From: Akebia trifoliata
Taxonomy: Eukaryota > Streptophyta > Magnoliopsida > Ranunculales > Lardizabalaceae
Reading direction: 5' to 3'
Assembly (NCBI GenBank): GCA_017979445.1
Contig: CM030717.1
Location: 13,192,086 to 13,256,085, forward strand
Length of the DNA stretch: 64,000 nt
The translations under genes and the position numbers were made by a program. Shown piece by piece: positions 1-12,400 of the stretch. The notes below the pieces were generated by a model. The model saw only the letters and a program-made list of their open reading frames with translations. It did no database searches and was not told where the DNA came from. How positions within the stretch are numbered: the stretch's first letter is position 1; every line of letters starts with the position of its first letter.

Positions 1-709
1 ATAAAAAAATTAATTTAACAGTTGAATTTTTAATTTCAATTTGGGAGTTTTGTAGCCATCCACGGATAACACTTATAATCAAGTTCAAAAAGATGTTTTT
101 TTTTTTTTTTTTTAAATCTGAGTTTTTCCATGAAATCTAAAAGGCAATGGTGTTGGATTTGCAAATTTAATAATCCATGTGGGTCCTACAATTTTTAGTA
201 AAATTTAAAATCTTACTAAGTTAGTAAAACTAGACTGATTCAAAGTAGAATGATTGTTAAAAGTAACAAAACTTGATAAAGAAAGGGAGTTTTTTTAATA
301 AAAATAAATCTCTCTTAATAATAATTGTGGTTAGAAGAAATATTCGGTTTAAGGGCTAGAAGAGCAATGATAAGACCCAAAACAAAAGACTATAAAAGCA
401 TACATAAATTCAATCTAAAAAACAAAAGGTTAGTCTTGGAAGAGAATGGAATGGGGAGAATAAGATTCGTTCCGTAGAAATCAAATCTTTTGAGCAATGC
501 TTTGTTGTTGCTGTTGTTATTGTTTCAAGTCAATGTATTAAAAATGTGTTAAATTTTGGTGGGATTTGATTCTATCGGTTCAAAGTTCAAACCAGAACTG
601 GCTTCCATCAAATTGGGACCGGCACAAGTTGACACACCAAAATCCAATTTGTGAATAAATAAATAAATTTATGTATGATATAATAATTTATGTGTCAAGA
701 AAGCAAAAA
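1..709. other. Gene-free AT-rich leader region
   Basis: I see no coding exon, RNA gene or clear repeat boundary here. The stretch is AT-rich with a T18-type homopolymer near position 95-112. It forms the 5' flank of the tRNA gene; the CAA-rich context common upstream of plant tRNA genes is not obvious. Confidence 0.5.
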
Positions 710-781
710 TCCGTTGTAGTCTAGTTGGTTAGGATACTCGGCTCTCACCCGAGAGACCCGGGTTCAAGTCCCGGCAACGGA
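710..781 (+). tRNA. tRNA-Glu (anticodon CTC)
   Basis: This is a 72-nt intronless tRNA that folds into a perfect cloverleaf. The acceptor arm TCCGTTG pairs with CAACGGA. The anticodon stem CTCGG (737-741) pairs with CCGAG (749-753) around the loop CTCTCAC, which puts anticodon CTC at 744-746, reading GAG (Glu). The T-arm is CCGGG/CCCGG with loop TTCAAGT. The internal A box (around TAGTCTAGTTGG) and B box (GGTTCAAGTCC) are intact and the CCA end is not encoded, as expected for a eukaryotic nuclear gene. A T5 Pol III stop follows. Nothing suggests a pseudogene. Confidence 0.98.
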
Positions 782-783
782 AC

Positions 784-788
784 TTTTT
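784..788 (+). terminator. RNA polymerase III terminator of tRNA-Glu
   Basis: A run of five T residues lies two bases after the mature tRNA 3' end, the canonical Pol III stop. A second T6 run about 20 bp further on (around 808) could serve as a backup. Confidence 0.85.
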
Positions 789-1542
789 GCTCAAAGCCAA
801 CGTAGTTTTTTGCACTTTTCCTTTCTTTCGAAAACCAGCCAGAATAGCAAGGCTTGTTCCAATCCATTTCAGTGAAGAAGCTTAAGCGATATGGTGAACT
901 TCTACATCGACATTCTTTTTTTTCCTAAATTCTTCTTTGGTTGATTTATATTCTTTTTCTTCTCATTGAGTCATCTTGATATAATTTGGTGAGCAAGAGA
1001 AGATTTGAAACTCAAGTTTGCATCAAAGAAGCTTGTTACTCAGTACTTGTCTGCCTTTCCCAAGCTCTCCTTCAAACCTTCATCTTAAATATCTTTGCAA
1101 CTCACTCTTATCATTTAACAGGAACAACCAATTTGTGTAGGCAAACCAATGATGCAAACAATAGGCATTATAGAGGCTTCTAATAAATCTCATACCATAC
1201 TGGATGTCACAAGTTGCAGATAGAAGTCCATGTATATTTAATGGTCAAGCCTCAGTAACAAATATTTGAGATCAGCTAAGCAAATCATGTTCCTCCATTC
1301 TACTTGAATCTTCTCCTAAAGGGGATAAGCATGCAATAATGAATTCAAAATAGTAAGAATGGGCACAAGTTCTTTACTCAAAAACGCAAAATGATTCATA
1401 TATGCCAACAGTTTACTCCAAAAGCTCCATTATAGAATACAGGAAAAAGCCGATAATTTAACTACGGGTTTCCCTTCTCTGAAAACAAAATTTCCTTCAA
1501 ACTCAACTAACACCACAATCACTAATGAGAGAGTCACACAGT
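789..1542. other. Intergenic; 3' flank of MRT4
   Basis: No exon with splice context was found. The part close to 1542 should carry the 3' UTR and poly(A) region of the minus-strand MRT4 gene. The open stretch at 986-1183 has no family resemblance and no promoter context. Confidence 0.4.
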
Positions 1543-4500
1543 TTACGAGGATTCAATGTCGGAGAGAGCTAGCCCTTCTTTATAAACTTCAAAATCTTCA
1601 GGGCTCCACCGGCAGATCAGGTCAAGGCGAAAGGTAGCCATCTTGATCCCTAGCAAACGCTGCAAATGAATGCAAACTAGATTTCAGCTTAATCATTACA
1701 AACCACGAGAACAAACTGTATATTCAGTGAAACCTAAATTATGCTTAGTTATCGCAGATCTTCTCTCTGCAAATGACCTTTTCGTAATGAACTATTAATT
1801 GCACAAAGAAGCTCCAGGAGAGTTAAGTCATAAAATGCTTGAATCCTTCAATAGTTCTATGCTATTGGAAAAAGAATAAAAAAAAAAAAATCAAATGTGG
1901 TGCAGATGCTAAGTTTCCAACCATCCAATTGAGGGGCATTTCCATACAACTAAGATCTGAAACTAGCAAACACCATAACTCTTTTCTAAAACAATTCCAT
2001 GTTTTCCGATAGACACCAAAGAAATAAATAAAGAGAGCTGCTATTGGCACCCCAACTTTTACTTATTACACCCCAATTTCTAATAATTATTTATCACACG
2101 ACAATTAAAGATTAAAACACACCATTCAAACATTACAAATTTTTGGCTCAAATTATTATCTCTACATTACAAAACACTAACACTCGTTCTAACCATTTCA
2201 GTAGTTGTTTACAATTAAGATTAGGGTCATAAAATCTTAAACCCAAAAAATGGAGATCTAACAAAGACAAACGAGAGAGCTTCCATTGGTACCCCCCAAC
2301 TTTTACTTATTCTTACTTAGTTTCTTAATTTTTAATTTGGTTGCAATAAAGTAAAAGTTGGGGTGGCAATAGCAGCTCTCTGAATAAAAATAGAAGATGG
2401 CTAGTATCATTTGGGTCGAGATCCATTGTGCACCATGTTTTATTAAACAACCATCATCATTAAAGCTTTATAGCAAGGATTTGGGGTCAGCTTAACAAAT
2501 CCCATTCATTAAATTCTGTCAAGAGCCACATCTTCTGTTTTTAAAGTGTGTGAATATCTGTTTTTCACCGTAGCATCAACCAAATTGTACTGTAATTTTT
2601 AAGTATAAAAAGCAGAATCCCATGATTCTCAAAAAGATGCATATAATGCAACATATGTGTAAAACTCAGGAAGAGGAGAAAGCAATTCAACTGTAACCAA
2701 CAGACAGCAAATAGAAGCCATGCACAAAATAATTTACTGCACGAGGTTTAAGCACAAACCAGTATACGAGATGATTCAGGTGACAAAGGTTTTCCTTCTT
2801 CACACACAACAAAGTTGGAGACAAGCTCCACCACACCTGCAAGCATGAATAACATCACCACATCAGTTAATAACTCAAGACTTGGTAGGTAAAAAAGCCA
2901 TTATATGCAATTAAAATCCACCTTTATTCAATCGAACAGGCATCCCTTGCTTGCGCAAAAAGGGTTCCATCTCATGTGAGAACTGATCAAGAGCACCTTC
3001 ACTAAGCTCCACCTGAGACATAAAGGATGTAAAGCCTGAGTATGGACCCTGTATACATAAGATTATATAATGGTAATAGTAGAACTAAATGCATAGAAGA
3101 GATATACATTCGGATTGTTATAACCAGCATAACCATTTTTAATTTCTAACTTTATTGATTCAGTGGCTGCTTGGTAGGCCCAGAAAACACAAAGGTTTGT
3201 GATTGTAAAGTTTTGCATTGCAAACTATAATCCTGATAGAATCAACCCTGATGAATCCTACTCCTACCATGCATTTGTATGTGTGGCTGAGTTTGCAAAT
3301 GCCAAAAATTGCAGAGAAAATCATAGGCTTCTTTGAAGGGTTTGTTTAATTGAATTTGATGTGGTTCTGCAGAGAAAATGTTTCGTGCTCATATGTGGGA
3401 CAAGCAGTCCCACAAGCAAATGTGGTCATTCTCAAAAAAGGTTTTGTGGGTGAGCAGAAAGAATTACAGGGCAACCAGGCACACACAAAAATGTTTGGAT
3501 GACAAAAGATTGCATTTGGAGCAATTTATGCTAATTTGAGGGCATACCAAGCAAGTCTTTTGTTTAATAGTATCCATGAAGGTTTTTATTTTTATCCATT
3601 TTTGTATTGAAGAGTTGTAATTCTTCTCAAGAATTCAGATCAGCAAAGACAAACCAGAAACCAACACTCTTTCATGCACCCCACTAAATATCATGTGCCA
3701 ACAATAGGTCCCCCATATTTGTTCCTAAAACACAATTTTGTTGGACAAAAAGTAGAATAATTTCAGTTTAGTGGTAAATAGACTAATAAAAAGAGGACCT
3801 GATACAACTTTGAACAATGAAGAGAATTATAATTGGATAAGTAAGAAAATCAATATAAAAAAAATGCAGTAGTGACTAATTTGACCTGACACAATAAAGT
3901 CAACTTTGTCCGGCCTAGAAAACTTCATCATGTAAGGGAAGGATGAAACATTATGTTTTAAAATAGCAGAAAAATGACCATAGCTATATTGATAGCTACG
4001 TCTTCCCTTCAAACATAAGCGGCATAGACACGAGAAAAAAATGGAGTATTTGAACAAATAGATTTTTCAAAGTCTTGACAATCTACTTTAAAAAAAAGTA
4101 GATCCTTCTAAACCTTTTCTGTTGCAGTGCTTCCTGTTCTTGCAAAGTCATGGTCTTCATATTGTTCAAACAATCTGCAAAAATATACGAACAAATGCAA
4201 CAATTCAAACCCATGGACGAGAAACCTCAAAGATGCTGAGGACAACGGAAAACAAAAAAGAATTTCTAAAGGGGCAACATATATTTTAATTTTCTTTTTA
4301 TAAGTAAACACACGCAGCTGACAGTACACTTCATCAATGGAAAACAAGGTACAGGAAAAAAAATCTCTCAATTTAGCTCTGACAGGCTAACAAGTAACAA
4401 CCACGACAGTTTTTTATAGAAGAGGAAAGATTAGCCAAGCTCCTTGGCTTCCCTCCTTTTAATTTTTCCAACAGTTTTTTATAAGCCATTCTCAAAAGCA

Positions 4501-7126
4501 AGCATGATTATGATGCCCGTCTTCTTAGTCACACCCAATGGTTTAACTCAAATAATTGTATCGAGTTGATGTGCTCTTGTACAAGATTATCTTCCAATCC
4601 AATTTGACTGACATGCACATGAACCTCCAATGTGAACTTTGAATCCCCTTTTCTTTCTTACAAACTATAAACAAACACATACGAAAGTAAGACAACAACA
4701 CTAATTTCCATACACCCGCATCTTCAAAGATGGGACATACTGAAAAAGTACTTCAAATATTTAAATGGCTGTGATATTACAACACCTTTATCCTATCATA
4801 AAATCACACTATAAGTGAAAACTATTATTTTTTGTGTTATATAAACTCATCATTTATTTAAAATTGAGTAGTTTTGAAGAACCTCTTCAAGTTTTGGTGA
4901 AAATTAGAGATATATCTTGTTTTCAAACTTATAAGATACCCCTTGACATCAATCTTCCCTGGAGACTTGATATAAAATGATTGAAATGCCCTCACTTTCA
5001 AACTTTGCCAATATTAGAAGTTGAAGACAATGGGGTTTGGGGCAAAAAATCAACGGTTTTATTGTGTAGAAGGTGAGGGCACTTGGATCAATATTTTGCA
5101 AGTATCTCATGCAAGACCCAAGTCAAGGGGTATGTCATCCATTTGAAAACACGGGGACTCGGAGAGGTCTCTCCATTTCTCATCAAAATTCTGGGGCAAT
5201 ACCTTAAAATTACTCTAGTCCAGACATGGTTTCAAAACTCATCAGAGACTGAGACTTATCGCCTGAGTCGTCTCAATATCTGGCATGGACGAGACGGACG
5301 AACAAATTAATGTATCGGACGTGATTTAAAATCCCACATTCATTTTTTCATTTTTGAACGAGGCATCTCAAGCCTATCAGAAACTCATCCAAGACGACTC
5401 AATATCAGGCATGGATGAGACGAGACACGGAACAAAGTTTTAAAACCACAAATCCAGAGGGAGGGTCCTAGTGTGATTTTAGCTTTTTATTTTCCCTTTC
5501 TAAGTATTGTATGGTTATATTATATTGGAGTAATAATATAACAGCCCTCTTTAAAATAGAAACCTATACTTTTTCGAATTTTGCAGCTTAACATAAAAAC
5601 AAGGACTACCTTTGGACCTCTTCTTTTGGCAAATTAGTAAAACAGAGGCCAGCATCTCCATGCAGAAGCTGGAAAATAAAAGGAAATTCAGTTCCACGAG
5701 GAAAAGTAACTGGTGTAAATTCTTAGAAAGATTAGAAAGCATTTCACTACCTTGGAGATTTTATGAATTCCAGGTCTTATTTCATCAGAAACAGACCGGC
5801 CCAGAGAAATCTGCATAACCTTATTTGACCCAAGGAAAAATCTGCACAAAATAAAGTATGAATTACATTCCAACATTCCCATGATTGAACCTTATTCTCA
5901 AAAGGTAAAAGTTTAGAACATCCTTATTTGAAAAAGTGATGAAACTCCTATGTTGGTGCATTATATGAGATAATTGATCTATTTCTGTGCCAAGAACAAA
6001 ATGATAAAATCCAAGGTTTCCATTGGCTAGCCAAGAGATTAAGAAGACAGTGCCATGTACATACAGTAATAACTAAATCACATTGGCTGCCACTTTGATC
6101 ATAATAACAAAGTTTGGATTTGGTAATCATTTGGGGGGGGGGGGGGGGGGGGGTTCAATTAAGTTGATTCGGATAAATTCGAAAGAAGTTTCATACGGGA
6201 AAAGTTCAGGGAATATACAAATAATGTATTTGAGTTCCATATCAAAACCCATCACCTTGAACCTCCCTAAAAACCTATCTTCTTCCTGATATTTGATGTT
6301 AAAGAAAATAAAATTTTACAGGTGAAAGGTAAAAATGTTATCATATTTTACAATTTAATTGATAAATCACCAGTTAACTAGTTGATTCACCGATTTAATT
6401 CACTAGTACCTTATTCATAGAACTACGATTTTTTTGGATAATTCAGTGACTATGGCTTTGAGGGCTTGGCCACGCATCAATCGTCAATTTTTATTAGATT
6501 CTAAGATGAGATCAAACACAATATCCAATGGATAAGATATAAAACTCATCAAATTTTATTATATGTAAGATGTGTGCAGTGTTGTTCTCACGTCCTAGGT
6601 TCAAACCCTCTTGAACCCAACTTCACCTTGCCAACAAATAACCCTTTACCCAAGAAATTTAAATAAAAAATATATATATTTTATACCTGCTAGTAGACTT
6701 GAGTTGCTCTCTGAACTCTTTGAACTTGAGATTTCTCATATTTTCAAAAGAAAAAACATAGGCGGAGTTGTAATTCTCCACGGCCTGTCTTATCGAATTC
6801 ACGATCGATTCCTTGTGCTCTCTTCCTTTCTTCTTTGTCTTCGACAATGTCACTGTATTTCCAAAAACCCCAACAAGAACCAAAAATCAACTCTTTTAAC
6901 CCATTAGTAGAGAAATAAAGCTTAGGGTCCTGAAGCAGAAATTCCAGAGAATTAGTCACAGTAGGTAACAAACTGTGATTGAAATATGAAATCATTTTGG
7001 ATTTCTAAAACCCTAGATCAAAACGCTAAACTTAGAATTTAAAAAAAAAAAAAAAAAGGATTCAGGGTTTTAGAAATGGAGAAGATAGGATCACAAACCA
7101 GGTCTGTTGCGCTTCGATTTAGGCAT
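1543..7126 (-). CDS. MRT4: mRNA turnover protein 4 homolog (ribosome assembly factor MRT4), 8 exons, 229 aa
   Basis: Minus-strand exons: 7099-7126, 6687-6852, 5751-5841, 5610-5668, 4114-4174, 2922-3012, 2760-2836 and 1543-1659. They total 690 nt with consistent phase, and every intron is GT-AG. The protein starts MPKSKRNRPVTLSKTKKKGR and carries the uL10-like core: the helix with YVFSFENMRNLKFKEFRE, then FFLGSNKVMQISLGRS, then CFTNLPKEEV. The MRT4-specific domain follows (FEQYEDHDFARTGSTA, FSHEMEPFLRKQGMPVRLNKG, then LRLLGIKMATFRLDLICRW) and the end is acidic. Family knowledge: Mrt4/MRTO4 is a nucleolar paralogue of the stalk protein P0. It occupies the P0 rRNA site on pre-60S particles and lacks the P1/P2-binding tail. 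The length fits plant homologues. The start is fixed by the conserved MPKSKR start. Introns hold several MITEs. I see no stop or frameshift; expression is inferred. Confidence 0.95.
2032..2381. mobile_element. MITE family 1, copy A (in MRT4 intron 7)
   Basis: A 350-bp element whose ends are near-perfect inverted repeats. The left begins AGAGAGCTGCTATTGGCACC and the reverse complement of the right begins AGAGAGCTGCTATTGCCACC; both continue into CCCAACTTTTACTT. A second inner inverted copy of the terminus (about 2270-2310) gives a nested foldback. It is non-coding. Copies at 9845-10207 and, as a short derivative, 41370-41490 show that it is dispersed. The superfamily was not determined, because target-site duplication is unclear. 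Confidence 0.8.
3164..3557. mobile_element. Possible small DNA element in MRT4 intron 5
   Basis: The motif TGCTTGGTAGGCC near the left recurs inverted near the right as GGCATACCAAGCA, flanking about 390 bp of non-coding intronic sequence. Short termini of this kind occur in PIF/Harbinger-like MITEs, but the inverted repeat is short and no clear target duplication was found, so this is tentative. Confidence 0.35.
4915..5157. repeat. Palindromic repeat family 2, copy A
   Basis: The left arm (TGTTTTCAAACTTATAAGAT, then ACCCCTTGACAT) returns inverted at the right arm (CAAGGGGTATGTCATCC, then ATTTGAAAACA). The spacer contains gene-free sequence. A homologous foldback lies at 8996-9205 and a partial arm at about 38549. 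It lies within MRT4 intron 3 or 4 territory upstream of exon 5. Confidence 0.6.
5228..5447. mobile_element. Foldback MITE family 3, copy A
   Basis: A 220-bp palindromic element bounded by GGTTTCAAAACTC and its inverted partner AGTTTTAAAACC. Both arms carry the motifs GACGAGACGGACG and GAGTCGTCTCAATATC in opposite orientation around a short centre. A clear second copy (29711-29933) has the same ends, arms and length. No coding capacity. It lies in an MRT4 intron. Confidence 0.75.
6132..6153 (+). repeat. Poly-G homopolymer (about 22 nt)
   Basis: An uninterrupted G tract in an MRT4 intron, at the edge of a dispersed repeat whose homologue lies at about 41655-41930. Its exact length may be unreliable, because long homopolymers are error-prone in sequencing. 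Confidence 0.9.
6154..6360. repeat. Dispersed repeat, homologous to 41655-41930
   Basis: Both stretches share TTCAATTA-GTT-ATT-GGATAAATT, an aligned middle (aaacccat-catcttcaacc-ccctaa), and AAATAAAATTTTAC followed by a TTA(C)CATATTTTA region. The divergence suggests old copies. No coding sequence or terminal repeats were resolved. Confidence 0.5.
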
Positions 7127-9435
7127 CTTTGGAAGATTACAAGAAGAAGAAGACTAGTATATGGGGCGGCTCTTCTCTGCTCTTCTACAAAACCCTCTAA
7201 AAAAGACCTCCATTTCTCTCCCTCGTTTGATTTTGTTTTAGGTTTACGTTTTGGAGGTATTATTTGGTGTAAGTTAATACACGGTAACTAAATATACTGT
7301 CCACTAGATGGTGGACTTTTGAATGAAAAGGATCTTTCTGATTCTGATTATAAAGTACCTGTACTCAACCGACTTATAGTTTTAAAACTCGTTGAGTCAA
7401 TTTGAAACTAGGACGAGTCGACTCGATTGATTTGGATTTTGCGGTTCTCGGGGAAAACTAGTTAACTCGGTAAATCGAACAAATCAAGCTCTTGAACTCG
7501 GGGCCAAATTTGCTCCAAAAATACAGTAACCCCAACACATCTTAAAAAGAAAAAAATGAAAAAGCTACCCCTTTAAATACTCTTCTATTTCATTTCAACC
7601 ATAATCTTCTCCTCTTTCGATAAATTTATTCTCAGTTTTTGCTTCTCAATTTCATTATTTATTAAAATAATTTATTTTTTTGGGCAAAGAATTTTGGGTG
7701 TGAACTTGGTTGATCGATTCTTGTCTAAGGTACAGTAGACAGAAGAAATTTAGTTGATATTAAGCCGTTGTATCCTAGGGGTGTCGTGCCATCACTCTGC
7801 CTGCACTCTGAAATTTTTCAATGACTCGAAATGCTTTAAAGAGAATGACCAAGTTTGTGTCTCAATTCAATTCAACTAGTATCATCTTGCAAGTCAGATC
7901 ACAGAATTAAAAAGTTTTTAATATAATTCCAAAGAAGCGAATCAGGTAATATTGACAGTAATTAGAATTATTTCTACTAATTTTTCCAATTTATCAACAA
8001 CAATACATTTTAAGGATAAAAATCAAGAGCATTTTAAGTCACCCAATATTTTAATTTGACTCATCTAAATCAACTCATGAGTTTTCAACTTGACTCAGCT
8101 TATTGGGATTCAAGTTTGGGGTTTTCAGGTTAGTTGGAAGTTCAAATTGTGTTATATATCATTCATTGGATCCAAACCGTATGGTCCATCAATGATCGGA
8201 TAGGATGTTGGATGAAGGGAGCTCCCATATCTATTAGCTGATGTAGCTCTTAACAATCTAATTCAATATGTAGGCAGCTCTTATGCATATATTACGGCAT
8301 AGATTCACCCTTGTGTCGATTGATGTGGAAGGCCCATAACGGCCCATATTGGAAACTATGATATTCAACTAATGGCCAGCCCACAGTGAGCGCCATTGGG
8401 CCTCACCAAAAACCCATATCAAGCACTATTGAGTATACAACTAATTCCTAAAACTTTATAAGCCAGATTAAAAGTTTGATTACTGTCAAATGAGATGAGG
8501 AGCTGTGGACAGTTAGGGTTGTCAATGGGCCGGGGTAGGTGCTAACAGGCCTAAAATTTCTAACCATAACCCGGCCCTTTGAATGGGTTAGGCGGGCCAT
8601 GGAAAATCATGGCCCAAGCCAGCCTACCAATATTTATTTCAATTTAAAATTAACTTATTGAAAAATTATTTTATTTAATTTTCTCAGATGAGTTGTATTA
8701 ATTCTAGCCTACATTTTCAAAATATCATACCAATTATTCAGATCTCGAGCCGATGTAAAGGACAATTCATATTATAATCTACAAATCTTGCCAAACTATA
8801 GAAAGATGATTCACTCCCAATGATTTTTAAAAATAATAGATGGCATAAAGATCAAATAAATCTGGCATGCCGGATAGTAGGGAAAGTGGTTAGAAAGTCG
8901 ATTGCTACTGCTACTACTTCCGTTGGGAAGAAAACTTTGAAGTGGTCTGCCCCGCTTCAAAGAATTGAAGTAACATGTTTTGTTGAATATTTGAGATACC
9001 CTAATGTTTTCAAACTGATAACATGGCCTTCATGTCAATCTTCTTATACAAACAAATAAAAAATAACCTAAAACCCATTGATTTTTCTTCCCAAAACTTG
9101 TCATCTTCCAACTCTTGCATTGAGATCATTTTTGTAATTAATCTATAAGAGAAACCCATGTCAAGGGGACATATTATCAGTTTAAAAACATAGAAGGTAT
9201 CTCAAATATTCACCAAATTAGTTGGTGTGTGTCTGTTCAAATTACCCTGAAATTTTGAAAAGGTAGGAAGATTATAAATCTTTTGACATCTAAACAAGCG
9301 CCCATCAAGATAAATAAAATAAAATAAAATCAATTTTTTTACCTCATTACTTAACATATGTCAATCACTGCTCACGTACATGCTAGATTTTAGACAGCTC
9401 TTTCATAGATGTTCAAAAGCCACCATTTCCCTACT
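7127..9435. other. Intergenic region between MRT4 and SGF11
   Basis: This 2.3-kb stretch contains the presumptive promoter and 5' leader of MRT4 (just above 7126 on the minus strand). It also holds degenerate repeats rich in GAGTC/GACTC motifs (7370-8110) and paired GGCCCAT motifs at about 8329-8350. A TAGGGTTGTCAATGGGCC motif at about 8512 resembles hAT termini, and a foldback copy lies at 8996-9205. No additional gene was recognised. Confidence 0.45.
8996..9205. repeat. Palindromic repeat family 2, copy B
   Basis: The left arm has TGTTTTCAAACTGATAACATG and a CATGTCAATCTTC segment. The right arm returns CATGTCAAGGGGACATATTA and then TCAGTTTAAAAACA in inverted orientation. This is the same architecture as 4915-5157. 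Confidence 0.6.
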
Positions 9436-12400
9436 TCATGGCTCTTCAAAAACACCGTCAACATATTCCTCACCTGCAGCAGATGTTCCATTTGCTACTT
9501 GGTTTACACTAGCGGAATTGGAATAAGGAGAGTATGAAGAAGCCGGGCCTCCAAATGAATATCGGTTCTTCGCTGCTGTGGTACTTCTTGTTGTCTTGGG
9601 ACGAGCTTTTCGACCCTGAAGGAAAAGTGTACAGATATTACAAACTGGGAAATGACATGCACCCATGCACAAAATGTGTATGGATAACACTACTCGTGCA
9701 GTGCATCCCTATAGATACAACACAATGAAACCATATTGACTATTATATAGTTCTATAATAGAGAGAATCCATGTTCTTGAAGAAATAGAAACCATGTCTG
9801 ATGGATCTGAAATAGGGCAAAGAAATAGGAAAACATTTTGGTTTATTTTTCAAGGCACACCAACTTTTACTTATTACTACATCCCAATCAAAATAAAAAA
9901 TAAAAAAAGTAAGTCAATGGTTGAGAATAAGTAAAAGTTGGGGTACCAATACAAACTCTCTTTTTCTTTTACTTTTTTGTTCTAGATTTCTATTTGTTAG
10001 ATTTAGGATTTTATATGAGCCTAATCCTAATTGTAAACACTTGCTGAATTTGTTTGAATGTGCTATAATCCTTTTTAATTTTGAGGTAATAACTTGAACC
10101 AAACTTTTGTAATGTTTGAATGGTGTGTTTTAATATTTAATTCGGTTGTGATAACTAATTAAGAAATTGGAGTGTAAAAAGTAAAAGTTGGGGTGCCCAG
10201 CTCTCATTTTAAACCTGGTACTCTTTACAGGAAAGATGCTCAATTGTCCCACATTTAATTATGCCACAATCGGCAAATTGGTTTATCCAGAACATCAAAT
10301 TGATTATGTGTATCTAGATCAACAGACACAAGGATACAACAACGACTAGGTGATCCCTACCATCTGATAAATGGGTATTTTTCACAACCTTAGAGACAAA
10401 AAGAAGACCACCTACAGTTACTGAATGGCACATAATTGAAAGAATGACATTTTTTGGCATCGGAGGTAACCTTAGCCCATCCATCATAATTTATGTATAG
10501 TTGCCAACTATAAGGAAATAGAGATTTGAGACACTGACCTTTCCCATGCACTTCTCCAAATGAGGAGCAAACTTTCCAGCCATGATTGACCGCCCACAGT
10601 TCATGCAGTCAAATATTTCACTGGCGACAGCAGGATGGGTTTGACCAAATATATCAACCACATACTTACTATTTGCTTCACCAATGTTACTTGGATCTGC
10701 CACCCTCGCTCGGGCCTGTGCGGACAGCCTTAGTTCTTCTTCCTCTTCTTCCAAATTACGATCAAGACCCAACCTAGCTATCCGATGGGATTCAGATGCA
10801 ACATCTACGATTATGGAGTCAAGAAGGTCCTCAAAAAAATGTGATGACAACTGCATGCAAAAAAATGCAACAGAAGAAGTGAACTGAGATGATACATGTA
10901 CATGGAGACATATACATGAACTATGAACGTATGTGTTTCTTGTCATGTTTTTTTATAACTAACGTACGTGCGTCTATCATCAGAGCCTTATACCAACTAG
11001 TTTGGTTAGGAAACAAGAATATTGTTTCACTAATTATATCGAGAGACACATCTTTGTTAGCCCATATCTTCAAACCTTTTGAAGCCATTCTGAATAAACA
11101 CCCCATTGCCCATGCCCCTTGACCAATCGCATTCAGAAAATGTATACCCCAATAAGTTGGTCCAGAAAGGAATGCCAAAATTCTTAGCTGTTCTCAACAG
11201 ATAGTCCCTAAATAGAAGAAGGTGTTACCCTATGTAACAAGAATACAGGGATGTGTACCAGTACCGATATGGGTACGCGGTGCCTAATTGAGCATTCATA
11301 AGAAGCCTGAAACATACATACACAGATCCTATAGTATATTATTTTAGATATATTTAACTCAGAATTTTAAAAACATGGAAAGAAATATATGAAAAGAACA
11401 CAGTTCTAGACACCATCATGCAAAAGAAGTAGATTTCCAATAACAATCCATGATTTTTTTTAAGTAATAAATTAGTGTATGGACAATGTATTACCAAAAC
11501 CCTCATTCGGAAATCATTTTTATGAAATATTATAGAAACACGAGGTAAAATTACCTTATGTGTTTGAGCATATGTTGAGGTGTGTCAGTGTCACATGCCT
11601 GACGTGATGAAAATTATAAAACTGTCACATCCTTGTTACATAGTTGCTGTCTCAGCTGTGATTTGCATTCTATTTTGTTTTAGTGTGAATCCTTTCCTGT
11701 GGAAGCATTTAGTACTACGAGTATTCTAACCAAGGTGCTACGTCCATCTCCAACAACTTTTTTTTTTATTGCGCAAGAAAGAATTTAAAGCATCAATATC
11801 ACTAAGTACAACAGAGGCAAGTGAGAGACAATCTCACTATGCCAAAAACATAGCAACAATTAAAGAATAAACAAGATCACAAATATCATTTTTTTTTTTT
11901 TGGAATAAAATTTATTGCAAAAGCAATGATCGAATACAATAGAGGAACAAGGACAGCCTAAAATCAACAAGGTAGAAGACAACTACACGAATAGGATTTA
12001 ACTTTAAGGACTAACACCTCTAATGGACATCCCTTTCTATTGAAGATAGTATACGGTTGTTCCTTTCTTTCCATAATGCTCAGGCCAATGCAAAAGGAAG
12101 AAATTTCCACAATCATTTAGAGTCCAACCTTATCACCAACAACTAAAATTGTGATTCTATCAAAATGTCCTTTAAGTTGGTCTTTGTAAAGTCTGCAGTT
12201 TTTATTTCTTTAAAATTATTTGGTTCCTTTGAGAGTATCAGAGTTCCCAGCTCCCATTATTTGGGGTCCTAAATTTCCTTCTATGGTAACCTTTTAAATT
12301 GATTTGCTGCCTTGGAGAAATTTCTTACCATGGATCATCTTATTACTCACAGGATCATTATTGTTATTTTTATTCCCTTTGCATACTAAATGGCGACTAT

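Noticed and set aside
8505..8560. hAT-like TAGGGTTGTCAATGGGCC start as partner of the terminus at 36285
   Set aside because: The ends are about 28 kb apart with two or more genes between and different sequence after the first 18 bp, so they are not one element.
10921..11178. 85-codon frame in SGF11 intron 1
   Set aside because: It lies in an intron, has no family resemblance and overlaps another frame on the opposite strand.
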